This document shows, piece by piece, positions 42,127 through 50,935 of a stretch of 64,000 nt of DNA. The notes under the pieces were generated by a model. The model made no database searches. It had not been told where the DNA came from and saw only the letters and a list, made by a program, of their open reading frames with translations. This DNA is from Sphingopyxis italica (GTDB taxonomy: Bacteria; Pseudomonadota; Alphaproteobacteria; Sphingomonadales; Sphingomonadaceae). The stretch covers positions 1,506,469 through 1,570,468 of the forward strand of contig NZ_JAATIT010000001.1 in the NCBI RefSeq assembly GCF_011926545.1, in the 5' to 3' direction. Position 1 is the stretch's first letter, and the number at the start of each line of letters is the position of its first letter. The position numbers and the translations under genes are program-made.

Positions 42127-43305
42127 CTACTTGCCCTTCGCCTTGGCGCTTTCGCCTTTCGGCGCGCCGACGCGCTGCGCGCTGCTCGCCGGCACGGGGC
42201 GGATCGCCGCGCCCTGCCGCAGGTTTCCGATCCCCTGCGAGATGACGCGTTCGCCGGGTTTCAGCCCCTCGGTGACGACCCAGTTGGCGCCCGAGGTGCG
42301 GTCGGCGACGATCTTGCGCCGCACCGCCTTATTGTCCTTGCCGACGAGATAGACGAAGGCCGAACCGTCGAAATCGCGCTGCACGGCCGGCTGCGGCAGC
42401 AGGATCGCCGACGGGTTCACCGCCTGGTCGAACATCGCGGTCACGAACATGCCGGGCAAGAGCACGCCCTTGGGATTGGGGAAACGCGCGCGCAGCGTCA
42501 CGGTGCCGGTCGCTTCGTTGACCGTGACGTCCGAAAACTGGACCGTCCCGGCAAAACCATAGCGGCTGCCGTCCTCGAGGCGCAGGCGCACCGACGTGCT
42601 GCCGGCGGTGACCCCGCCGCTTTCGATCGCCTGGCGCAGCGCGGTGAGCTCGGCGCTCGACTGTTGCATATCGACGAACATCGGGTCGGTCTGCTGGATC
42701 ACCGCGAGCGGGGTCGCCTGGCTCGCGCTGACCAGTGCGCCCGGGGTGACGAGGCTGCGTCCGATGCGGCCGCTGATCGGTGCGGCGATCGTCGCGAAGC
42801 GCAGGTTGATGCGCGCGGTTTCGAGCGCGGCGGCGTTTTGCGCGACCGCGGCGCGCGCCATCCGCGCCTGCGCGAGCGCGTCGGTATAATCCTGTTCGGC
42901 GACCGCCTGCATCTTGGCGAGCGGTTCGAGGCGGCGCGCGCGTTCCTCGGCCGCCTCGGCGCTCGCCCGCGCGCTCGCAAGGTTCGCGGCCGCCTGATCG
43001 ACCCCGGCCTGATAGAGGCGCGCGTCGATCTGGTAGAGCGGCTCGCCGGCGCGCACCAGGCTTCCCTCGGTAAACAGGCGGCGGCGGATCAGGCCGTTCA
43101 CCTGCGGCCGCACTTCGCTCGTTTCATAAGCGACGGTGCGTCCGCCGAGCGAGGTGGTGACGGGCACCGGCTGGACGGCGGCGGTGACATAGCCGACCTC
43201 GGGCGCGCCGCGACCGCCCCTGTCCTCTTCGGCGGAGCAGGCGGCAAGCGACAGGGCGATGGCACACAGGGCTCCGGCACGAAGCAGCGGCCTCTTGTCC
43301 AGCAT
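42127..43305 (-). CDS. RND efflux periplasmic adaptor lipoprotein (AcrA/MexA type)
   Basis: The product is 392 residues with a lipobox (AIALSLAAC) and the adaptor layout: beta-barrel and lipoyl segments around VRPQVNGLIRRRLFTEGSLV and VRAGEPLYQIDARLYQAGVD, a helical hairpin, then FATIAAPISGRIGRSLVTPG. It joins the pump to the outer-membrane duct. It is the first gene of the operon. No TetR- or MarR-type repressor lies beside it. Confidence 0.95.
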   Translation of the reverse strand: MLDKRPLLRAGALCAIALSLAACSAEEDRGGRGAPEVGYVTAAVQPVPVTTSLGGRTVAYETSEVRPQVNGLIRRRLFTEGSLVRAGEPLYQIDARLYQAGVDQAAANLASARASAEAAEERARRLEPLAKMQAVAEQDYTDALAQARMARAAVAQNAAALETARINLRFATIAAPISGRIGRSLVTPGALVSASQATPLAVIQQTDPMFVDMQQSSAELTALRQAIESGGVTAGSTSVRLRLEDGSRYGFAGTVQFSDVTVNEATGTVTLRARFPNPKGVLLPGMFVTAMFDQAVNPSAILLPQPAVQRDFDGSAFVYLVGKDNKAVRRKIVADRTSGANWVVTEGLKPGERVISQGIGNLRQGAAIRPVPASSAQRVGAPKGESAKAKGK

Positions 43306-43451
43306 GGGGTTAGTCTCGTTTCAAGTCGGAACGGGGGAGGATTGGCGCCTATTCAGCCGATTGCCCCCGCGCTGGCAAGCCCCATGGACGCGATGCGACA
43401 ATTTGCGACAATTTTTCCGCCGCGCCTGTGACGAGGTTTCCGATCCGCAAA

Positions 43452-43481
43452 GTTGTCATACCAATGGGATAGTTGTCATAC
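43452..43481. promoter_or_regulatory. Twin TTGTCATAC repeats, possible GntR/FadR-type operator
   Basis: AGTTGTCATA occurs at 43451-43460 and again at 43471-43480, one repeat every 20 bases (two helical turns), each followed by CCAA or CAA. TTGTCATACAA is similar to operators of FadR-subfamily GntR regulators, which often control uronate genes. No GntR gene is in the window, so the binding protein is unknown. Confidence 0.5.
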
Positions 43482-43523
43482 AATTTTTGCTTGACAGCAA
43501 CTCGCTCTTTCCCGCATCATTCG

Positions 43524-43537
43524 TGACACCGGTTACC
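43524..43537 (+). promoter_or_regulatory. LacI-type operator upstream of TonB receptor 1
   Basis: TGACACCGGTTACC, identical to the sites before kduI and the pectate lyase gene. It lies about 30 bases after TTGACA, at or near the expected transcription start, where a bound repressor would block initiation. Confidence 0.8.
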
Positions 43538-43654
43538 GAAGCCGGACAATGAAACATAAAGATGACGGCCGGTCGGCTCCGAAGCCAGCCCTGGTCGCGA
43601 TCCGTGGGAAATGGGGCGTGGGCTGCAGGCCCGGGCCAAGGTGGGAGGATGGAC

Positions 43655-46270
43655 ATGGCTATTCAGGCAAGACGAGGCATTGGAATAGTGGCGAAGCTCG
43701 CGGGCGGCGCATCGCTCGCCGCGCTGGCGATAACGCCCGTGCATGCGCAGGATGCGGCGGCCGCGCAGACTGAAGAGGATGCGATCGTCGTCACCGGCAT
43801 CCGCGCTTCGCTCGCACAGGGGGCCGACATCAAGCGCGAGGCCGATCAGCTTCTCGACGTCATCACCGCCGAAGACGTGGGCAAGCTTCCCGACGCCAAC
43901 GTCGCCGAGGCGCTCCAGCGCGTCACCGGCGTCCAGATCACCCGCGTCTTCGGCGAAGGCCAGTCGGTGTCGGTGCGCGGACTGCAACAGGTTCGCGTCG
44001 AAGTCGACGGCCGCACGCTTCTCGGCTGGTCGGCGCGGCTGTCGCCGCCCGAAAACGACCAGCTCGGCCGCTCGTCGGGGCTCGACTCGGTGCCGTCGAG
44101 CCTGTTCGGCCGCCTCGAAGTCCGCAAATCGCCGCTCGCGAGTCAGGCCGAGGGCGGGCTCGGGGGTACGGTCAACCTGGTCACCCCGAAGCCGCTGAAC
44201 TTCAAGGAGCCGACGATTTCGCTGCGCGCGCAGGGCGTCTATTCGGAGAATAGCGACAAGTTCGAACCCGCGATCACCGGTTTCGCGACGACCAAGTTCG
44301 CCGACGGCCGCATCGGCGTCATGCTAGCGGGCGAATATCAGAAGCGCACCTCGACGACGCAGGCGTTCGAACGCAACAATTTCCTCGACCGCAATTATAC
44401 CGCCGGCGGGACGACGACGGTTCAGCAGACGCCGGTGCTGCTGCAATATGAACAATTCACCGTCGACCGCTCGCGGCTCGGCCTCAACGGCGCGATCCAG
44501 TTCGAAGTCACCCCCGAATTCACGGTCACCGCCGACGCGCTCTATTCGAAGCTCAAGACCGGGCGCCGACAGGATTTCTTCGCCTTCCGCCTGCCCACCG
44601 GCGCCAATCCGGTGGCCAACCCCGTCGTCGAGAACGGCATGGTCGTCGCGGGCGATGCGAACGGCACCGTCACCACCGCGGGGCAGATCCGCAACGAGCC
44701 GACCGAAAGCTTTCTCTATGGGCTCAACGGCAAATATGAGAGCGACGGGCTGACGATCGAGGCCGACGGCTATTACAGCAAGGGCACGATCGACCAGACG
44801 ATCCAGATCATCACCTTGCAAGGGACGGCGGCAGTTCCTGGCGCGTTCGATTTCCGCGACGTTACCATTCCCTCGCTGACGCTCGGCGGGACGTTCGACC
44901 CGGCCGATTACGCTTCCTACAACCCCGCGAACAATGGCGTGCGCAGCAACCGCCTGCTCGGCCTGCTCGAGGAATGGACCGGCAAGCTCGACGTCGCTTA
45001 CGAAGCCGGCGGCGGCGTCACGATCGCGGCGGGGGTGCGCTACACCGATCTCCACGCGCGCTCGAACGCTTTCCGCAGCCAGGTCACCCCGACCCGCGAA
45101 GAGATCGAGCCCTATCTGCGGGGGGTCGATGCGGGCGACTTCCTGTCCGACATTCCGGGCACTTTCCCGAACAGCTTCCTGAGCACCGCGCCCACCTACG
45201 ACTATGTTTTCAATCGTGGGCAGGCGGCGCAGCCCAATCCCGATCCCGACGGCCGCTCGACCCTGCTCCCCAACCTCCAGCGCGACTATGACTTCAGCGA
45301 AAAAACGCTCGCGGGCTATCTGATGGTGTCGGGCGAGGGCGAGATCGCGGGCATATCGTACAAGGCCAACGCCGGGGTGCGTATCGCGTCGACCCGCCTG
45401 TCGGTCGACAGCTATGTCAATGTCGGCGCGGTCAGCACGCTGCGCAACGACCGGAATCGCTACACCAATATACTGCCGAGCGCGAACATCGCCTTCAACG
45501 TCACCGACGATTTCCTGATCCGCGTGTCGGGGTCGCAGACGATGCAGCGCGCCTCGATCGCCGACCTCGCGCCGTCGACCTTCTTCAACGCGACCAACCT
45601 GTCGGTCACCGGCGGCAATGTGAATCTCGAACCGCCGATCGCGACGCAGGCCGATGTCAGCTTCGAATATTATACGGGGAAAAGCTCGCTGATCTCGGGC
45701 GCGGTCTTCTACAAGGACGTCAAGAATTTCATCGCGAGCTTCGTCACCACCGGAGTCGATCTCGATCTCGACGATCAAGGCCGCGAGCTGACCTTCTCGC
45801 GCCCCGAAAATCTGGCGAGCGCCAAGATCAAGGGATTCGAGATCGGCATCCAGCAGTTCATGGACTTCCTGCCCTCGCCGCTCGACGGCTTCGGCGTGAT
45901 CGCCAACTACACTTACTCGGATGCCGAGGATAATGCCGGCTTCCCGCTCGTCGCGGTGTCGAAGAACAGCTACAACCTCGTCGGCCTGTACGAGAAGGGG
46001 CCATTTTCGGCGCGCATCGCCTATAATTATCGCGACGAGGCGGTGTTCGAATTTTCGCAAGGACGCCCGAGCTTCGTCGGTTCGCGCTCGCAGCTCGACG
46101 CGCAGCTCGGGGTCGACATCACCCCGAATATCGCGCTGTCGCTTCAGGCGCAGAATCTGATGCCGAAGAAATCGGCGACGAGCGAGTATAGCAATTTCAA
46201 CCCGACCGCGCTCAACAGCTATGCCCTGTCCGAGCGGCGTTTCTCGGTCGGGGTGCGCGCGAAGTTTTAG
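43655..46270 (+). CDS. TonB-dependent receptor, probable pectic-oligosaccharide importer 1
   Basis: The product is 871 residues. It has a signal peptide (LAGGASLAALAITPVHAQ), a plug domain with IVVTGIRASLAQGADIKREA and LPDANVAEALQRVTGVQITR, and a long beta-barrel that ends in an aromatic residue (RFSVGVRAKF). It belongs to the large receptor group of Caulobacter and sphingomonads for carbohydrates. I chose the ATG at 43655, 6 bases after GGAGG. A LacI-type operator upstream and the beta-helix enzyme directly downstream suggest a plant polysaccharide fragment as substrate. Confidence 0.93.
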   Translation: MAIQARRGIGIVAKLAGGASLAALAITPVHAQDAAAAQTEEDAIVVTGIRASLAQGADIKREADQLLDVITAEDVGKLPDANVAEALQRVTGVQITRVFGEGQSVSVRGLQQVRVEVDGRTLLGWSARLSPPENDQLGRSSGLDSVPSSLFGRLEVRKSPLASQAEGGLGGTVNLVTPKPLNFKEPTISLRAQGVYSENSDKFEPAITGFATTKFADGRIGVMLAGEYQKRTSTTQAFERNNFLDRNYTAGGTTTVQQTPVLLQYEQFTVDRSRLGLNGAIQFEVTPEFTVTADALYSKLKTGRRQDFFAFRLPTGANPVANPVVENGMVVAGDANGTVTTAGQIRNEPTESFLYGLNGKYESDGLTIEADGYYSKGTIDQTIQIITLQGTAAVPGAFDFRDVTIPSLTLGGTFDPADYASYNPANNGVRSNRLLGLLEEWTGKLDVAYEAGGGVTIAAGVRYTDLHARSNAFRSQVTPTREEIEPYLRGVDAGDFLSDIPGTFPNSFLSTAPTYDYVFNRGQAAQPNPDPDGRSTLLPNLQRDYDFSEKTLAGYLMVSGEGEIAGISYKANAGVRIASTRLSVDSYVNVGAVSTLRNDRNRYTNILPSANIAFNVTDDFLIRVSGSQTMQRASIADLAPSTFFNATNLSVTGGNVNLEPPIATQADVSFEYYTGKSSLISGAVFYKDVKNFIASFVTTGVDLDLDDQGRELTFSRPENLASAKIKGFEIGIQQFMDFLPSPLDGFGVIANYTYSDAEDNAGFPLVAVSKNSYNLVGLYEKGPFSARIAYNYRDEAVFEFSQGRPSFVGSRSQLDAQLGVDITPNIALSLQAQNLMPKKSATSEYSNFNPTALNSYALSERRFSVGVRAKF

Positions 46271-46290
46271 AGGTCACAAGGAGTTATCGG

Positions 46291-47979
46291 GTGGTGGTTT
46301 CGGTTGGTCGGCGTGCGCGCCTCGTTTCGGTTTTGGCGCTGGGCGCGGCGCTGATTTTTCCCGCGCAGGCGCAGGCGCAGGCAGGGAAATTGCCCAAAAT
46401 CCTCTCGGACCCCGCGACGGCGGCGGCGAATCCGCTGCCCGACTTCAGCTATGCGGGTTATGGCTTCGGCCTCGCGCCTATCCCCGCCGATGCCGGGACG
46501 GTTATCGAGGTGACCGACCATGGCGCGATCCCCGACGACGGGCTCGACGATACCAAGGCGGTGCTCCGCGCGCTTGCCGCCGCCAATGCGGTGAAGGGCA
46601 AGGTGACGCTGCGTTTCCCGAAGGGGCGCACGCAGATCACCGAGGTGCTGCGGATCGCGCGTAGCGACATCGTCCTCGACGGTGCGGGCGACGGCCCCGG
46701 CGGCAGCGAGCTCTGGTTTCCGCGCCCGCTGAAGCTGATCGACCAGAGCCACGATTATGACGAGCTGCGCGAATATCTGGTGCGCGAAAAGAAGCAGCAG
46801 GTCGAGCCCGAGCATAATATCGATTATCTGTTCACCGAATATAGCTGGGCGGGCGGGATGATCCGCGTCGCGCCTGAGGGCAGCCGGCCGGTCTCCTATG
46901 ACGCGGCGAAGGACGTGCGCGACCCGGTGCTCGCGACCGGTGTGTCGGGCAAGCAATTCACCCGCACGCTGACGGTCGACGACGCGGCGAAGCTCAAGGT
47001 CGGCGATGTCGTCCAGGTTCAATGGTTTTCGGTCGACGGACCAAAGAGCCAGATATTGAAATCGCTCTATGGCGACACCGACCTGCCGATCGGCTCGCAC
47101 CACTGGACCTCGCCCAACCGGCCGGTCGTCGTGCAGGCGACGCGTGTTACTGCCGTGCGCGGGCGAACGGTGACGCTCGGCGATCCCTTGCTTCACGACG
47201 TTCGCGCGGACCAGCCCGCGGTCGTCGCCGATTGGAAGCATCTCTCAAACGTCGGCATCCAGAATATGCGGCTGCAGTTCCCCGAGGCGCCGGCGTTCGG
47301 CCATCATCTGGAGCAGGGTTATAACGGCATCTATATGACCGGCGTGTTCGACGGCTGGATAAGCGGGCTGACGATCGACCGGTCGGACAGCGGCATCCTC
47401 ACCGACAATGCGGCGAGCCTGACGATCGCCGACATCATAACGACGGGCGACCGCCGCGCGCATTATTCGGTGCATGTCGGCGCGGTGCACAATGTGCTCG
47501 TCAAAAATTTGAAGGTTGCGAATCCGGTGGTCCACCCGGTCAGCATCAACACGCGCTCGACGCGCTCGGTGTTCCTGCGCTCGGTCGTCGACCGCGATGC
47601 GATCATCGATCAGCACAGCGGGTCGAACCATCAGAATCTGTTCGACGCGATCGAGATGCACATCGATCCCGAACAGGGCAAGGACGGCTGGCAGTATCAG
47701 CTCTGGGTCGGCGGCGGCGCGCCTTATTGGAAGCCGGGGCATGGCCTCTACAATACGTTATGGAATGCGAAGCTGGTGATGCCCGAAAACATTCCCGCCG
47801 ACGCGACGGTGGCGATCACGAGCGGGCTCGAAGGGCCGGGCGAGCGGATCGTCGGGCTGCACGCAAACCGGAAGATCCGGGTCAGCTACAATCCTGCGCC
47901 TTATATCGAAGGCACAGGGCAGGCGGTCGACGCCGCGCCGTCGCTATACGAATATCAGCTCGCGCGCCGCCGGCGCTGA
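46291..47979 (+). CDS. Secreted right-handed beta-helix protein, candidate polysaccharide-degrading enzyme (GTG start)
   Basis: The product is 562 residues with a Sec signal (VLALGAALIFPAQAQAQA). It has a pectate-lyase-superfamily-3 opening (VTDHGAIPDDGLDDTKAVLR, then ALAAANAVKGKVTLRFPKG) and many short beta-helix turns such as LSNVGIQNMRLQFPE and SDSGILTDNAASLTIADI. This layout is common to polygalacturonases, lyases and rhamnogalacturonan enzymes, and I cannot assign one. The GTG at 46291 lies 7 bases after AAGGAG. It is 20 bases after the receptor and probably in the same operon. Confidence 0.8.
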   Translation: MVVSVGRRARLVSVLALGAALIFPAQAQAQAGKLPKILSDPATAAANPLPDFSYAGYGFGLAPIPADAGTVIEVTDHGAIPDDGLDDTKAVLRALAAANAVKGKVTLRFPKGRTQITEVLRIARSDIVLDGAGDGPGGSELWFPRPLKLIDQSHDYDELREYLVREKKQQVEPEHNIDYLFTEYSWAGGMIRVAPEGSRPVSYDAAKDVRDPVLATGVSGKQFTRTLTVDDAAKLKVGDVVQVQWFSVDGPKSQILKSLYGDTDLPIGSHHWTSPNRPVVVQATRVTAVRGRTVTLGDPLLHDVRADQPAVVADWKHLSNVGIQNMRLQFPEAPAFGHHLEQGYNGIYMTGVFDGWISGLTIDRSDSGILTDNAASLTIADIITTGDRRAHYSVHVGAVHNVLVKNLKVANPVVHPVSINTRSTRSVFLRSVVDRDAIIDQHSGSNHQNLFDAIEMHIDPEQGKDGWQYQLWVGGGAPYWKPGHGLYNTLWNAKLVMPENIPADATVAITSGLEGPGERIVGLHANRKIRVSYNPAPYIEGTGQAVDAAPSLYEYQLARRRR

Positions 47980-47982
47980 CGC

Positions 47983-49038
47983 CTAACGCCCCGGCGGCGC
48001 AGCGACCGACTGGCGCTCGACGAAGGTCGAGGCGAGCACATTGCTCTCGTCGCCTGCCGCCTTGGCGCCCGGCCCGAGGAAATCGGGAACGAGCGTCTGG
48101 GCAGCGCGGATGCCCATTTCGCGGATCGGCCAGCGCACCGTGCTGAGCGCGGGCCAGATATGCGTCGCGGTCGGGCTGTCGTCGAAGCCGATGATCGACA
48201 GTTCGCCGGGCACCTTGATGCCCTTGCTGTGCGCGACGCTCATCAGCCCAGCCGCCATCTCGTCGTTCGAACAGAAGACCGCGGTCGGCGGCGCGCTGAG
48301 CGACAGAAGCGCCTCGCCCGCCTCGATCCCCGCGGTGTAGCGATAATTGCCTGGCGCATAGAGTTCGGCGGCAAGCTCAAGCCCCGCCTGGGCGAGCGCC
48401 TCGCGGAACCCCTCTTCGCGCTCGGCCGCCGAGCGGAAGCCGACGGGGCCGCGCACGAAGCCGATACGGCGGTGGCCGAATGCGAGGAGCCCGCGCACCG
48501 CCTCGGCGACGACCTCGCGGTCGTTCGACGAGATGCAATGCTTGGCATCGTCGATCCGCGCCGACCCGATGCGGACATAGCGCACGCCGAGATCCTCGCA
48601 GAGCGCGGCGAGATCGTCATTTTCCGAGATCGGCGGCAGCAGCATCGCGCCGATCGGCCGCTGCTTTTCGAGGAAGGTGCGGACGTCCTCAAGCATCTTG
48701 TCCGACCCGCGGTCGACGGGGCGGACGAGCAGCGCGAGGTCGCTGTCCTTGATCGCGTCGAGCACCCCGCGCTGGAAGTTCAGCACCGTCTGCGCGTTCG
48801 GATTGTCGTGGAGCAGCGCGATCAGGAAGTTACGGCGAAAGGCAAGCGCGCGCGCCTGCGGATTGGGAACGAAGCCGAGCTGTTCGATCGCCTTTTCGAC
48901 CGCCGCGCGCGTCTTGTCGGTCAGGAATTCGGACCGGTTGATCACCCGGCTCACGGTCTTTTTCGACACTCCCGCAAGGGCCGCGACATCGTTGATCGTC
49001 GGCTGCTTGCCCCCCGGCCCCTTATTCTGTGCCGCCAT
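47983..49038 (-). CDS. LacI-family transcriptional regulator of the pectin/uronate genes
   Basis: The product is 351 residues. The N-terminal helix-turn-helix and hinge are clear (TINDVAALAGVSKKTVSRVI, then LGFVPNPQARALAFRRNFLI), and the rest is a periplasmic-binding-protein-like sensor domain (AVFCSNDEMAAGLMSVAHSK). It should bind palindromic sites with a central CG, which fits the five TGACACCGGT sites of this locus. It is divergent from kduI with one such site between. The effector is probably 2-keto-3-deoxygluconate or another pathway intermediate, by analogy only. Confidence 0.92.
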   Translation of the reverse strand: MAAQNKGPGGKQPTINDVAALAGVSKKTVSRVINRSEFLTDKTRAAVEKAIEQLGFVPNPQARALAFRRNFLIALLHDNPNAQTVLNFQRGVLDAIKDSDLALLVRPVDRGSDKMLEDVRTFLEKQRPIGAMLLPPISENDDLAALCEDLGVRYVRIGSARIDDAKHCISSNDREVVAEAVRGLLAFGHRRIGFVRGPVGFRSAAEREEGFREALAQAGLELAAELYAPGNYRYTAGIEAGEALLSLSAPPTAVFCSNDEMAAGLMSVAHSKGIKVPGELSIIGFDDSPTATHIWPALSTVRWPIREMGIRAAQTLVPDFLGPGAKAAGDESNVLASTFVERQSVAAPPGR

Positions 49039-49142
49039 ATTCGCTCTTTCCCCTGCGGGGCCTCTGGCCAGGCTCGCGCTTTATTTGTTGATGGGCGCTC
49101 GAACGGGTAAAATCAACTGCCCGGCGCGGGCGCCAACACCCC

Positions 49143-49171
49143 TTGACACCGGTTACCATCAAAACTAGCAA
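49143..49171 (+). promoter_or_regulatory. kduI promoter with embedded LacI-type operator
   Basis: TTGACA (49143-49148), 17 bases, TAGCAA (49166-49171) is a good sigma-70-like promoter. The operator TGACACCGGTTACC (49144-49157) covers the -35 box, so a bound repressor would exclude RNA polymerase. The 170-base gap to lacI holds nothing else recognisable. Confidence 0.8.
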
Positions 49172-49209
49172 GGCGGCAAGCCAGAAATCTCGAGCGAGGA
49201 TGCGATCCC

Positions 49210-50052
49210 ATGTTTTCCAAGACCTATTACGCCACCCACCCCGTGATGATGGAAGAGGTGTCGAACGCCGAGCTGCGCGATCGCTACCTCATCCAGAATC
49301 TGTTCCGCGAGGGGGAATGCGTCCTCAACTACACCCACGCCGACCGCTTCGTGATCGGCGGCGTCGCCGTCGGTTCGGCGCCGGTCAAGCTGCCGGCGCA
49401 AAGCGAGCCGCCTTCGGCTGCGGGCCACCCCTTCCTCGAACGCCGCGAGCTCGCCATCGTCAACGTCTCGTTGGTCGAAGGCACGGTCACCGTCGACGGC
49501 GAGAGCTTCACGCTGGGCAACAAGGATTGCCTCTATGTGACGATGGGCGCGAAAGACGTCACCTTCGCAGGGCAGGGCGCGCGTTTCTATCTGGCGTCGT
49601 GCCCGGCGCACAAGGCGTTCACGACGCGCAAGCTCGGCATCGCCGACGCCAATGCGCTCGATCGTGGCAGCCTCGCCGAATCGAACGAGCGCACGATCTT
49701 CCAACTCGTGATTCCGGGCGTGTGCGACAGCGCGCAGCTCGTCATGGGCCTGACCGTGCTCAAGGAAGGCAGCGTGTGGAACACGATGCCGCCGCACATT
49801 CACGAGCGGCGCAGCGAGATTTATTTCTATTTCGAGCTCGACAATGTCGATACCGACCGCGTGATGCACTTCATGGGCGAGGGCGAGGCGACGCGCCACA
49901 TCGTCATGCAGAATGAGGAAGCGGTGATCAGTCCGCCCTGGTCGATCCATATGGGCGCGGGCACCAAATCCTATGCCTTCATCTGGGCGATGGCGGGCGA
50001 GAATCAGGATTATACCGACATGAACGTCCTCGACATCTGTCAGCTGTCCTGA
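49210..50052 (+). CDS. kduI: 5-dehydro-4-deoxy-D-glucuronate isomerase KduI
   Basis: The product is 280 residues, the standard KduI length. The N-terminus ([20 protein letters not shown]) and the cupin-like block [20 protein letters not shown] with its metal-binding His residues, then [18 protein letters not shown] at the end, are characteristic. It converts 5-keto-4-deoxyuronate (DKI) to 2,5-diketo-3-deoxygluconate (DKII) after lyase action on pectin. It shares one base with kduD. Confidence 0.97.
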   Translation: MFSKTYYATHPVMMEEVSNAELRDRYLIQNLFREGECVLNYTHADRFVIGGVAVGSAPVKLPAQSEPPSAAGHPFLERRELAIVNVSLVEGTVTVDGESFTLGNKDCLYVTMGAKDVTFAGQGARFYLASCPAHKAFTTRKLGIADANALDRGSLAESNERTIFQLVIPGVCDSAQLVMGLTVLKEGSVWNTMPPHIHERRSEIYFYFELDNVDTDRVMHFMGEGEATRHIVMQNEEAVISPPWSIHMGAGTKSYAFIWAMAGENQDYTDMNVLDICQLS

Positions 50053-50807
50053 TGCCCGGCGTTTTCGACCTCACGGGAAAAGTCGCACTCGTCACCGGCG
50101 CCAACACCGGCATCGGGCAGGGGATCGCGCTCGCGCTCGCCGAAGCCGGCGCCGACATCGCCGCCGCGGGCCGCTCGCCCGCCGACGAGACCGTCGGCAA
50201 GATACGCGGGCTCGGCCGGAAAGGCGAAAATTTCGCCGCCGACCTGTCGAGCGTCGGCGCGGTGCAGCCGCTCGTCGACGCGGTGCTCGCTGAGTTCGGC
50301 CGCATCGACATCCTCGTCAACAATGCCGGCATCATCCGCCGCGCCGACGCGGTCGACTTCACCGAGGCCGACTGGGACGCGGTGATGGACACCAATTTGA
50401 AGACGCTCTTTTTTCTCTGCCAGAGCGTCGGCCGTCATATGATCGCGCGCGGTTCGGGAAAGATCATCAACATCGCCTCGATGCTGACCTTTCAGGGCGG
50501 CATTCGCGTGCCGAGCTATACCGCGTCGAAGTCGGGCGTCGGCGGGCTGACCAAGCTGCTCGCGAACGAATGGGCGGCGAAGGGCGTGCAGGTCAATGCG
50601 ATCGCGCCCGGCTATATCGCGACGAACAACACCGCCGCGCTACAGGGCGACGAGACGCGCAACCGCCAGATCATGGAGCGCATCCCCGCGGGGCGCTGGG
50701 GCGATCCCAGCGATATCGGCGGCGCCGCGGTGTTCCTCGCGTCGTCGGCGTCGGACTATGTTCAGGGCCATATCCTCGCCGTCGACGGCGGCTGGCTCGC
50801 GCGATAA
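50052..50807 (+). CDS. kduD: 2-deoxy-D-gluconate 3-dehydrogenase KduD
   Basis: The product is 251 residues and is a short-chain dehydrogenase: the cofactor motif TGANTGIGQGIA near residue 17, NNAG at the core, and the catalytic YTASK. It reduces the KduI product to 2-keto-3-deoxygluconate. Close coupling to kduI supports kduD over other dehydrogenases of the same family. Confidence 0.95.
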   Translation: MPGVFDLTGKVALVTGANTGIGQGIALALAEAGADIAAAGRSPADETVGKIRGLGRKGENFAADLSSVGAVQPLVDAVLAEFGRIDILVNNAGIIRRADAVDFTEADWDAVMDTNLKTLFFLCQSVGRHMIARGSGKIINIASMLTFQGGIRVPSYTASKSGVGGLTKLLANEWAAKGVQVNAIAPGYIATNNTAALQGDETRNRQIMERIPAGRWGDPSDIGGAAVFLASSASDYVQGHILAVDGGWLAR

Positions 50808-50828
50808 CGAGAAGCGCCTCAAAAATTT

Positions 50829-50915
50829 CCGTTCGCCCTGAGCTTGTCGAAGGGCTGTCCTCATCTTGAATGGCCGGAAGGAAGAACGGTGCTTCGACAA
50901 GCTCAGCACGAACGG
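50829..50915. repeat. Pair of REP-like hairpins in opposite orientation
   Basis: The first hairpin (50835-50855) has stem GCCCT/AGGGC and loop GAGCTTGTCGA. The second (50889-50909) has stem GTGCT/AGCAC and the reverse complement of the same loop. Flanking CCGTTCG is also shared in inverse. The stems differ but stay paired. The pair lies between kduD and the kdgK start and may act on the stability of the shared transcript. Confidence 0.8.
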
Positions 50916-50935
50916 ATTTGGGGAAGGACGTCATC

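Larger units (their letters stand above)
43306..43654. promoter_or_regulatory. Divergent control region between the efflux operon and the first TonB receptor
   Basis: This 349-base gap holds no gene. It contains twin GTTGTCATAC repeats (43452-43481), a -35-like TTGACA at 43491-43496, a LacI-type operator at 43524-43537 and the GGAGG ribosome-binding site of the receptor at 43644-43648. Short GCGACAATTT repeats lie near 43400. The efflux promoter should lie near 43320-43400, but no convincing -35/-10 pair was identified. Confidence 0.6.

Noticed and set aside
41575-43431. A 618-codon plus-strand frame opposite the RND genes
   Set aside because: It is antisense to the pump and adaptor genes, with Arg/Asp/His-rich composition typical of a shadow frame.
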